From Undaria pinnatifida (lineage: Eukaryota > Sar > Phaeophyceae > Laminariales > Alariaceae), in contig JABAKD010000021.1 in NCBI GenBank assembly GCA_012845835.1, forward strand, positions 7,073,506 through 7,137,505: a DNA stretch of 64,000 nt, written 5' to 3'. The notes under the pieces were generated by a model. It made no database searches, had not been told where the DNA came from, and worked only from the letters and a program-made list of their open reading frames with translations. The position numbers and the translations under genes are program-made. Shown one piece after another: positions 1-12,400 of this stretch (the stretch's first letter is position 1; every line of letters starts with the position of its first letter).

Positions 1-389
1 CGCCGAGTAACTTACAATTTAGTGTTCGATCTTCATGCACATTCCTCCGGTTATTTCAGTAGTGTTGGCTAACTGTGGACGCGTATTCTTGGTGCTCGCT
101 ATAGCCGGACCGAGTTGCCCCGATACCGCATCTTTCCTTACCTTGTATTTTTACACATTCTCCTATGAAAACCTCGTTTTTCTAAGTAAGTGCGTTATCG
201 ACCTGCTTCGGTCGCGTTCAATGAATAGTTCGTTGCCCGAACAAAACGCTCAGCTTGATTACATCTGGACCGTTGATCTCTCGTACTTGACAGTTGCCAT
301 ATGTGCTCGAGGATTTTGCGCCTGATGTATTGTCACATTCACTAATCCCAGCCGATCCTGGCCCCGTCTTGTTGTTCTTGTTGGTTTAG

Positions 390-497
390 GGCTTTGATTG
401 CTCCAAGCCGGGGGCAACGCTTGAGAACCTGCCCATCCGCGCGGGATACTGGCGGGCTGCGACTTATCTGACCCTTTCCCGCGCATGCTACAATCAG
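390..497 (+). CDS. Gene 1 exon (= exon 8), juxtamembrane Cys-containing segment
   Basis: Thirty-six codons between an AG acceptor (tttag) and a GTGTGG donor. The peptide contains DCSKPGATLENLP and GYWRAA and ends in CYNQ. Gene 2 has an exon of identical length (108 bp) with DCSEPGATLESLP at 52686-52793. Starts and ends in phase 0. The donor is weak (GTGTGG) but sits at the same place as in the paralog. Confidence 0.85.
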
Positions 498-3400
498 GTG
501 TGGCCTTGATGGAGTGACTTTTTATCGCGCATGGAGCAGTAGGCTGCAGGCGTCGTAGAGGTATAGATATGTCCCTTACGCCCACAACCGGGCTGTACAG
601 ATGGAACGTGAGTTTCACTGCAAACATTGCTTCAAAGTGCCATTTGCGTCGTGGACTCCGCGTCGACTAGTGCGACCTTCACTTTTGTTGGGATTTATAT
701 AACAAGGCCATGTATCCAAGTGGGTGCTACGATCTGGGACGTTGAAATAGAGATACGTTACATGACCGTTTACCTCAGGGCGTTGCCCAAACGCTGCTAC
801 CTGGATGAAAAACGCCACGAATCCAGCGTCTTGTGTTGTTTTTTTTGGACACGATTTTGTATCCCCACCGGCGATCTGGTAGTGACGCGGCCCATGCCAT
901 ACGACACCGTTGTCTTCAAATACTAAACGTCTTTAGGTCCGTGAGGCAACCCCCGAGTGAGCGACTCTGGGTCATGTTATGCTACTCTCAATCATTGATC
1001 GAGTGATCTACGCGCAGCACAACTGTTTCGCATGCAGTTTGTTAGAAAATAACCAAAGGGGAAGAGCGTTTTGTTGTAATATAAACCACATTATGGTTTG
1101 TCTCTCTCGGGTGCCAGTGTGTAAACGTGGTATTCGCCAAAAACCGCAGCACAAAGGAGAAGACGTGCCAAACGCTACGCAGATGGGATAGAGAATGATG
1201 CGCCAGCCATTGAAAACCTCACTAGTTGGGATTGGAATAAGAATGCCACCGGTTGAGGCCGCCGGCGTTGAACAATCTGGGACGTTAAATATTGAGCTAG
1301 ACCTGACACGACCGTTCACCACAGAGCATTGCGAAACAAATTGCTTTCCTTTTCCCCATCCCCTTCACGCGCTAACCATAAGCCCTTTCACGGTTTCTTT
1401 GTCGACTTTGATCGTACCGCATTCCTCCTTGTGTTATTTTCTTGCCACTGCGCAATATCTGAACTCCGATTTTAGTACGCTTAATCCCCTATTATTGTGA
1501 TCTCCATGCCACATTTCTTCTCTTCTTTGTACCGAACATGGATTTGGATTTCATGTACTCGGGTTCACATACCCAACGATCTGGTGCAATAGGATGCGTG
1601 TGGGGGAGGATCGAACGTCGCAACGGCGAACGACTACTGCAACGACGGCTACGAAGGGGTTGGTGAGCCATCGGGTAGATATATTGTTGGTTCGTGTTGC
1701 TTAGGTCCTACGTCCAAAACCTCTTATCGCAGTGTTGTGGTGCTTGTGTGGCAAGAACATACGGAAAACATGTTATTTTACATGCCCAACGGTGTACAGC
1801 CTCCACATCCCTGTACCTGTGACAAACCAGTAAGAAAGGTAGGGGTTGTACTTTAAGAGTCAAACGTTTCTGACCGGTTGAGCTCCTCAATGGTTAAAAC
1901 TATATGTTATGATGATAAATTTACGAGTATATTTGATTTAAGCTAGCGCATAGAAATGTTGGTTGGTGTGCGCGAGCGAACGCCTTCGAGGTCACGTTTC
2001 GGGTGATGATGGATGTTGTTGAGCTGCAGGTTTTAGGAGTTCAGAAACATGACTAGCGTGGGATAACTCCGGCATCTGTTTTCGCTGTTTGTCGACCGTG
2101 TATCGAGGACGCCAAGACCAGGCGACGGCAGCCCCAGACCGGCGGTTACCTGCGCAACGCCTCGTTGTCACCAACCAGTCAATTTCTTGTCATGTGGATG
2201 ATGTTTCGGACTACGGTAGGTCTAGTGACTGGCGTATTGCCACGTTCAGGGTGTTACTACATTTTCCGACAGTCATAAGTTGATGACCCCTTTTACCACA
2301 CCCAGCAATGGAGATTCCTCACAGAAAGTGCCGAAACCTCACTCCAGCGAATAGCCCATGGCCAACGGTAGGTATATAACAGGTTACATTAATAAAGACA
2401 GTTGGTGTTCGGGCAACACTGGATAATTCGATTTTTTGACCGGCGTGTCTGGACGGTCTATGTGTTTGTATTGTTTTACTGTTTTTACCATTGGACGTAT
2501 GTAGTGTATTGCTCTTAACCCTGGAAAATCAATGTGGTAACTGCCACTTCATCAATTTGCTGTTGATACTCACCCTGATAACATCTGTAGTAGAAGCAAC
2601 ATGCATTCACCCAGCAGGGTAATACATCTGTGAGAACGAGCGGCCGGTGTATCACGCAGCTTGATAACAATGAGCTTCGACCCAAATTTTGCCGAACTCG
2701 CAGCTGACGTGTTTACACGAAATTTCAAAATGTGCGCGCCCCCGTCGTAGCTCGTGCGGTTTATGCTGTAATTATGTCGTTACCGTTTCTTGCACCGACA
2801 TTGTTGGCGGTGGTCCTGGAAGGGTCGACAAACCTTCGCTGCGCTGTCTCGTATGAATGGCTTAGGCCCAAACGGCGGCAACACCACGTATATTAGCGCT
2901 TAATTTGTATCACATCAAATGGTTAGCAACCGGTTTTCTGGCGGCTAAACATTTGTAAGGTACAGTTGCCACGCATATGGCCGTTAACGAATAAGCATGG
3001 AGCGCTGTCAATTCTGCCATATATGCGTATGGCGAAGAACAATTCGTTGGCACGGCAAGTTGCATGGATAATGCCAGGGTGCTGCTCACGATTCAGTTGG
3101 TATACAGTAGAACAAGCAGCGCAGTACGCTCGAAACAAACCCCAGCCTAACTTGTTTTTTGCGGGTTGAACTCCCTCTTCTCAATAACGTCTCTCTCCGG
3201 GACAACACATTCTCCCCAACTTAGCCCTGAGGCGTTGCGTATCCCGACACGTCCGACCCTCACTCCTTGCATTTATGTGCATCCCAACCGTCGCTGTATT
3301 CATGTAAAGTATTGCCCCGGGCATGTTCCAATCGATTTACTCCTCATCTCACTGCCCCGCCCCCTCGCGCACGCCACGTTGATAGTGTGTTCGATTTGCT

Positions 3401-6400
3401 CCTCAGGCTACGGTAGGGGAGCTGCGAACCAGTGCCATGTTTGTTCCGATAGCTTCAAAGGGGGCATCATATTCGTATTGTCCGTGGCGGTGCTGCTGGT
3501 GCTCGGCGTAGTTGCACTGCTGGCGGTGTATCTGGTGAGTTCTTGATGTTGCGAGGTTGCTGTTTTTTGCTTGATCCATGATTTTGGCACTGACCTATCT
3601 AGGGCTTGCGTTGCATCTCATTGCCCGTCGTGACAGCCTTTTAAAACACACTCCGTTGGGGGATGTGACCCGGAAGGATTTGAACGATTGTTTGACTTGC
3701 CTAGAGACCACGGTTGCAGAGTCTCCGTCGGACCGTGGAGGTAAACCAACATTGCCGTGGTGCTAAACTCTTCCTCAATTAGCCTCAAGTGCCAAATGCG
3801 CCCCGCTCACTACCTCTATTCAAATCCCGTCGGCAGCGTTAGTCGACACCCCACGCGGACCGTGAGACACAAACGCGATCGAGCACTTGCTTAAATCGAC
3901 AAGAGATCATATGAATTCAGTTCCAGTCAAAGCGCGGGCGTGCACCCAGTACACCCACGACAATGTTGTCCAAAATAGCCCCCGCTTTACTTGCTTCGAG
4001 GAACGAGGCGGTCGGGCGAACGGTCAACGACTCCAAACCCAAACCGGCCGACGCCCGAAGTGGCAGCGAATCAGAATAATTCGCACCACATCTGGTCCAC
4101 TGATGGGCAAACAACGGATTGTTCCCTTTACAACCTAGACCAATTCGACATAAAATCGAAAGCATTTACTAGCAGCGTCGACGGCTACGCCTTAATCCAG
4201 TATCTGCTTTGGCATGACAGCTCACACGTACGGTTACGTGCCAGCTAGATGATAGTACGCATGGTACCCCGGCACTCGTAGGTGGTAGCGTTTAATAGTG
4301 ATGAACATGAAGGTAGAAACGCGCCAAGACTGATGAAGGTGGAAGCACGATAATCTTCTAAAACCAGTTTCCCCAACTATTACGTTGAACGAAATGAGAA
4401 GGACGTGCCCATTGCTGGCAGCGCTGTGGAAAGGAGGACAAGCCTGTGTTTTTTGTAGCTGTTTGTGTAAGGTGGTGAAATATGTTACTTAGATACTAAT
4501 CATGGGTGCCATGTTTGGGCATGAATCAGGGTTAATCTTCGACAGTGCTCTGCAACAGAAATCCACCCGAGGCTACCCCACTCTTAGCCGAAGAAGCTCA
4601 GGGAATGGGGATGACCCCTTGGAAGATTTTCACTTCACCCATGATTTGAGCATCGAAGAGTCGCCGTCGTAATCATTTAGTCTATTCTTGCATCATACTT
4701 TTTCAAATATCTAGCTGTTTCCCGTTGGAGAATCAATGCAAGTTTGGGTACTTTCGTCTACGCAAAAACCAGCAAAAATACACCGCATAGAGTGCTGGCT
4801 CGTCTGCGCCCGTCAAATATCATCGACTTTCATTTGATCGCTGTGAACCAAGTGTGGTGCAGAGCGCCTAGCGTGATCCCCACGTCAATATCCTACGATG
4901 CTGGCGAAGACTTCGTCGAACGAAATTGTGTCGAGCGCGCCTAATTTCGCCGCATTGATTCATTGTGTTTTATGTGGCTTTCGCAGGGGTACTTTGTCCC
5001 AGCATACCACCGCTGATCCAAACGTTTCGGAAACGTTTAAGAAGCCAGAAAACGAGCACATACGCCGGTCGTGTGTGATATTTGAAAAAATATACGCCAT
5101 TCAGACTAATTCTACGATTCTCGCCCCCCAATACCAGAGATTTTCTTTGACGAACATTTTATGGCCGCTCGACACGAGGAAGGATGCTACGAAAAATACT
5201 ATCTTCACATATTTTCTGTTTTGCAAAGGACGGTCAAACGATGACGTCTGGGGGGCAAGGGGCACCGTATTCCAGGTGATAATGCCCGGAGCGTTTTTCA
5301 AAACCGTCGATTTCGTTAAAACAACTTGTGGGGGCTACCGTACAACGATTCTTCAGCATGATCATGTTTCTGTTCGCATTTTCCTGACCAATAAACTGTA
5401 CACGGTTCGGCACGTATTTTCCCCCAACGTCGATCAGGTTGGCGGCAAAGGCGCCGTATCATCGACAGTGGCCAACACTAAACAGTCGGTTGTCAATCTG
5501 CAACGACGCAGTGTTTCGATCTTGTCCCGCTCGGACCCTGGCGGTGTTACTGACTTCACTCAGAGTCAAGCCGGGTCGAGAGGTCTATCCGCCTCCAGGC
5601 TTGATCGATCACGGCGCGTCGGACAAAAACAGGCAGCGCACGGCGATGACGGCAGCGTTGACAAGAACAACAACAACAACGACGTAATTATCAAAACAAA
5701 TTTCAGTAACAGTGGCGTTCCTTCGGCACAAAAGATTCCGCATAGAGGGGGGGCGGCACTAGCCCGAGGAAGTCACTCTATGGACGCCTCCGTTGTACCG
5801 GCATTGGGAGACCAAACCCCACACCCGACCAGCGACAGTGATGCCGGTCGCGTGCTCGTTAGTTCCGGTGTGAAGTGCGACACCGCGTTCGATCCAGTCG
5901 TCAGCCGAGCGTATGGCGAAACATCGGCGGGTGAAGACGGCAAAGAAGAGCGGAATGACCCATACCCAACGAAGGAGTCTACTGGTGACGTGCAAGGACA
6001 CGAAAGAAAAACAACGGCCGGGAGGATCGGAGTATTCCTGACTGCGTTGCCGCTGTCTAAGCTCAAGATTGTCATAGGCAAGCTGTGCTTAAGAACCGAG
6101 TGGTCGATCTACGGTTATTTCAAACCTGACTTTTTTCGAACACAATTTTTGAGTAGTTGTGTTCCCAAAATGGGGGGTGGACTTTAAAAGGTGTTTCAAA
6201 GATATTACTGCTGTACTTGATAAACGTCGAACACGCCTACGTCATAGGTTAATGCTTTATATGTTTCCCTCGCTTTTGTTGTTTTCATGTTCCCTCTCTC
6301 ATATATATTGTTTCGGACCAACCCATGCCCTGCGTCCACAGCGAATACTGCTACGAGACGCGCACCTGGGATATGTGAAAGTATGAACATCTCATAGTCG

Positions 6401-9400
6401 AGTGAGCATCGGATCTCGTCATTGCGGTCAGTGTTGACTCGTCCGTGAATCGGTTTGAAGCTAATCGGAGGAAACGAAAACACATCGGGGTTTGCGGGTG
6501 GATGTGTGCAACAACTTATGGAAACTTTGTAGTTGGCTTTCGGCATCGGGGTAACCCCTCGCCCCGCAACGCCCGGCAGATTTGTTTGCTTAGGTCGCCT
6601 CTCCTCATACGTTCAAAAGCATTGGCTAGCTCGTCCTGTTTTAGTCTCTCATATTCTTCACCTTATTAAGCATGCCGATGAAATAAATACTCACTAACAC
6701 CTGCCCTTTTCACTCCATGATGTACCTCTTTCTCGCGGCTGACGCCCTCGTGCACTCTCTGTCTTGCCGCGGCACGAACCTATATGGCGTCGGCGGGTAT
6801 CAACCTACAACTTTCACCGCATGCGCTGAGGACAGTGGTCTGGCAAATTTCGGCCGCGGTAAGTCCCGAAAGTGAGCGGACAGATATATCGCATAGGCGT
6901 GAAACAAAAGCGCCCACGAGATGCTTGGGCTCAAATTGAGATGGCGTTTCTTAAGAGACCGCGCCTTCCCGTCCCAGCTCCGTTTCCCCCCCGCGGGCTT
7001 CGCGATTGTTCGAGGTTGTGGCTGAAATAACACGGCGCTGGTGCTCTTCGCGTTTCCTTTGATGTATGAATTTTTGTCGACGCGAATAACGTAGCGTTTA
7101 CGCAGACTTACTAGAAGGATATTTCCATCATCGGCATGTAATCCGTGCGAATTGTTCAACGTTACGTCCACCTCTCTCTTCCCCCTCGCCCCACCTCCCC
7201 ACATTCCCACGCGGTGTACGTCTTTTCCCGCTGGATTGGGTCGTGTATTGTTGGTCAACACCTAAACCGGAAATGACGACGGCGATCTTCGACCTCTTGG
7301 TGTCGTGTGTACAGTTCGCTAACGTCACCAACGTGGGGTTTCCGCCAATTTACGAGAAGTTCCTATCTATTATCGGAATATTCTCCCTGGACCTGGGCTG
7401 GCTTCTGTCAGCGACGTGCGTGGCCGCGGGAGTCGGGTTTTACGAGAAATTACTGTGAGTGTGGTTGTTTGTTGATACGTTTTCTACTGCGAGCGTTAGT
7501 GACCGCTTAGCGGTTTGCGGATGGACTACGATATGAACGACTAGCATTATGAACGGCTAGCATTGTGGTTCCCTGGTTCATGCCTAGGAGTTGAATGTTT
7601 GACTAGCAGCATGGGTATGCGTCTCCCGCCTCGCAGTGGGGTTTCTTCTAGTGTATGCATAATATACGGTTTACAGCTTGCATTGACAGGCACAACAAGA
7701 GGTAAAGGCGCAGAAGAGCAAGGCATGAAGTACTTTGCTCTCGGTGTGGACTTGGTTTGGTTTTAAACCTTCAAACACATAGGACCCAGGGAAACCAATC
7801 GATGTGGTGCTGTGCCTCTAAAAAAATTGTGGCTTTTCTTGCAAAGGCTGGCTTCCGTTGTCCGTTGTTGACCCATCCATACTACAGTACATAAACACCA
7901 TCTAATCATTTGGGCCGAAGCAGTACACTATCAGACGCATATTTTTCTTCGTGGTTCAACAGCACCAACCGTCCCGCCGTTACCCCGTTTTCCATGATCA
8001 TGGCTGATACCTACGCTCGAAAATGAAATCCGCTCGTCGCACAGGATGGTGACCATCGCGCCTTTCATCCTTCTAGGCATTTTGGGAGTCACCTTTTACT
8101 TGGGGTCGAGGCCGGAAACACCGCGTGTCCAAACTCTCGACGACCTGAGCACCAGATCACGCACTGGAGGGATCCGCGGGCTCCGTGTCAGCTCAACCAC
8201 AGCTGAAGCTACATCTGCACCAACAACCAGCGGTAAGGCTGACGCACGGTCCAGTAATATGCGAATCCAAGGGCAAGCGCCGGTGTCAGACCCTCATGAG
8301 TCTCCCGCTCAGCGGTCCGAGCTCACATCACCCGTTCAAACCACGTGGGTACTACATTTAAGTGGGGCAGCGACCGGGTCAACACAATCGTCGGCACCGA
8401 TGGGTCGTGCGAAACCAGCCGTCGCTACTTCTCAACGCTCTCTACCAAGCGTCTGGAAGGCTGGGCCAGGAGACAAGACGTACCCTGAACAGGTGAATGT
8501 CGGCAGAAGCATGGATTGTGGCCGAGGTGAACACGGAATATCTTCGTTAGCTCGGGCTTCCATCTCTGTCTTCTGAAAACCTGGCACACGCCGCCTAGAT
8601 TTTGAATAGTGGCGACATTGGGGTGGAATATGTTTTAGTTTTTCTCGCGCGCGGGGAAAACTGTTCCAGACCCACCCTCCTTTATTATGTACGTGTTGTT
8701 GTCTGACAATACTCAACTTGTTGGCACATCAACAAATATATTAAATTGGCGCTATGCGCATGCCGATGCCGGCTTGGAACACGATCGGCCCACCTGTTCG
8801 TATCATCACTGCTCACGGTTTCCCTTTTTTTGTATACGTGGGTGTGGTTGTTTGTTCATGTTGTTGTCCGCACGAGCAGAACCGGTTGTGGGAGCTGTTT
8901 GCCCGCCACACCACCATGACCTTAATCATCCTGTACCTCGTCTACAGCCAGGTTTCCACAGTGGTAAGTGCTACTCCAACACGGCATCCTCCTGGGGATG
9001 CACGAAGGGGGTTTCGACGATATATATTATCATTATCCAATTGAAAATGCCAGGGCTTTTCTTATGTTGCTGTACAGTTCCTGGTATCAGCTTAATGATA
9101 GTCGACGCGATTTTATTGTTTGCTGCACAGTATTTGCCGAACAAAAACGTGGTTCAACAAGGACATTGATAAGGCCAATTCTTCAAACAGACCCGAATCC
9201 TCGCCTTTACCATTGCCTGAACATGTCGGGTTACCATCTCAGGTATAGACTATGCAGTACAATTGTGAGTCGCGGTCGGTGTTTCGAGTATATCGTACGA
9301 CTCAACTATAATCCAAATCACATTATCATTGGTCGAGTTTTAGGGTTTGTTCATAACCGTCGATTATCGAATTGAGTGACAAAAGAACCCGCCACCCGTC

Positions 9401-12400
9401 GAGATTGGTTGAAACGTTAAGTGTTGGCTGGGAGTCGGTACAGATATTCGTACAGGAGCTTACAGTAATGGCCTACCACGGTATTTGTGAAGAGGAAGTC
9501 GTGTTTGTTGGGGCCATATCTCATGTCTGCCGTCACTCGATTCAAGATATAGTACGATAGGCACACGGATTTCATCCATACGTTTGCCGAACTCTATTAT
9601 CGATCGCCGAGGGGTACCTCCTCGCCCCTACTCGGGGAATCAGAGGGCGAGGCGCGCACGGCGCGAGTTGTCTGTCGGGGAAAATCCCCAGGCCCGCCGA
9701 ATCGGTTCAGCAAGTTCGGCGACTAATATATCATTATTCTCTTGAATAGAGTGGTTATTGATTTACGATACAGAAATCAGTAACCTGATTCGCAGGAGAG
9801 AAGAACACCCCGGCATATCAATAGCGTTCAGCAGCAAGCAGCGTGGAAGCAACACACAACATAACAAATGCACCAATATGACATCAATTTCCACTTCTCC
9901 GACAAAGGCCACAGCCATTGCCTGCTTCATGTACTGCTTTACAGCTGTAGTAGCACATGGTGGTTGGTGCATTTAGGGGGTGGACGGCGTGACTCTGTGA
10001 ATGGGTGAGTGATTGAGTGGGTGGGTAGGTGGGGGTCGTTTCGTACATGGGCGAGTGCTGCTGCCCCTTCTCCTGATGCTACCTTGAGGTCACTGTTGTG
10101 TGATGGCTGATCCGCCCCACAAAGGGCAGCGGAGGGAGGCTGCTGGAAGGAATTTTCCGAGCAGTAACATGCCAAATGTTTACCGGTGTTGGGGATCGAC
10201 TTCGACCTCCAGATGATGGGTACTTCGCTCCCTGTTCCTTTGCAAATAAAGAGAACGAGACATCGATTGTGGGCTTTCACTGGGGGGATGCCACAGCTCT
10301 GGTTGTCTGTATGTACCAGGTTCCCTGTACTGTATATTGTTTTCACCGTGGTATGCTTTGTCACCACCGCGTGTAGATCATGCGTAATCCCGAACAAGGT
10401 TACGACCCTGTACCACCAGTTTCAGAAGCATTCCACATCTCTGGACAAGAAACGCATCGTGCATGGTACCCCAGGTAGCACCTATCGATGATGGTGGGCG
10501 TGCAGTTTGGGCTAGACCGCCTTCTATGTTTGAAGTGTTTATAGGAATACGTTGTCAGACACGCCTTCGACGACGGCGGACTTGCAGATAGCTTTCGACT
10601 GCCAGCGAAGATTGTTGATAGGTAATTTTTGGGAATGTGTCTAATTTCGGCGCACGCCACCCTGGGCTTCTGCCGTTAATACATGATATTGATTAGGTAT
10701 TTCTGATATATGAATTTCGAATTTACTGACGCACGCATCCATGTCTCAGCAGGGGTCTCCACCATAACCAGAAGCTATGCCTTCTGCTAAAAGCGACATG
10801 CCCCCCTCGCCTCTTCTAGCGCCCCAGCCAGTCTGCGACAAAGGCGGCGATCTCCTAGTTCGATACTGCCACACATGCTACTGCCTCCTTGGATAATTTG
10901 TTAAACTCGCAATCGACTCTCAGAGAGGGTTACCAGAACCAGAGGCTGCCTATGCTGCTTGCCTAGGAGAGCGGTTTTCCACACATCTTCCGAGTTAGGC
11001 ACATCCCCTATCACTGTACCGGGTCTCGGATGTCATCGGCCATTTACCCTTTCGATACCGTCACAAATTCTACTATCCCCTTAGCGAAGCCCGCCGAATT
11101 GGATGTTGTATCTCTTTGAATGTGAGGATGGTGTTTGGAACAAGAGGCACACATTGCTTGTCAGATAGTCAGTGGACTAAGGATATATATATTCAATCGA
11201 AACATCGCTCCGATTCTCAGGTCTGCCTTGGATTACAGTGACGCAGAGAGGATGCGTGCTGTACCCCGTGATGGAGGAAAGGTTTAGAAGAACCCCGTGT
11301 ATGCCGTGTGCCCGTAGGCGTGTAGGTGTTAACGCTTTTGTGGCAATGCTGTTTTGTTTCCCCCGCAGGTTTTCCAGACGTTCGCGTGCGATCATTACCC
11401 AGAGATCAGCGAACGCCCCCTTCGGGCTGACAGCCGCATAGAATGCAGCACGGGCAAACACACGGCGTACATGGTGTACGCCGGCATCATGGCCTGCCTC
11501 TGTGAGTCATGAAGCACGATGTTGCACCGTGTCAGGTACTGATGAAAGTAGCAACCATGGGTGCTGCCACAGTGTGAACGTTTCACTCGGGCAAGGGTGA
11601 GTCCAACACTATGTTCAAAATATCCTTGAAGGTATTGATTACTCCACTAAAAAGGTAAGCTTGGACTGTTCATTATATGCCTTTACCGTACATATCTGTG
11701 TCGTACAATAATGAGTGTTTTTTGTTGATTTGTTTCTTGAATGGCGGCGCTCCTCGACCCAAACCGATCCGAATGTTCATCGTTTTTTGTTGGAATAAGA
11801 ATATATTCAACCTGAGGCATGGAATTGCCCATCTGGTTAATTGTATTTTTCCCTTGAAACCAGCTTGTTGTGTGGGTAATACAGGTCTCTTCAAGTGAGG
11901 AGCTTCATCAAGGACAAGGGTCAACCTCTGCCGTAGCACGCCTCTACATCGGAGTTGTTCTCGGTAGCACCCCCAACTTTTCTTTAACGAAATCGGAGGT
12001 TTTGGTACCAGCTCCCGGCCGTATCTGCTTACCTTCTGTGCCCCATATCCGCCCCGACGTCATCGTTGGATAGTCCTTCGCAAAAAAACAATTACGAAGA
12101 CGAAATTTTTCATAACATCCTTCCTCGTGTCGAGCAGCCATGAAACGTTTGTTGAAGAATATCGCTCGTTTTAGGGTGACTGTCGTAAAATCACTCATTG
12201 CAGGTATCCTATACTGCACTGCCCACCGATCATTTTTTCCCGGTGGTGTTGTTGGGTTTTGGTCGGAGCATGTTTTCCACCCCCGTTGGCCTTGGCGTAT
12301 GTTTGAGTGCAATACCTCTCCCTCGCTGCTGTCGCTGGTCATCAAAGCACGTTGTTGCACGCAACAGCCTTCGGCGGCACTGATTTATCTATGGCGTGCT

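Noticed and set aside
4898-5437. Upstream part of the long frame at 4898-6187, which could extend exon 10
   Set aside because: Similarity to gene 2 begins exactly after cgatcAG in both genes, and the upstream part has no counterpart, so the exon starts at 5438.
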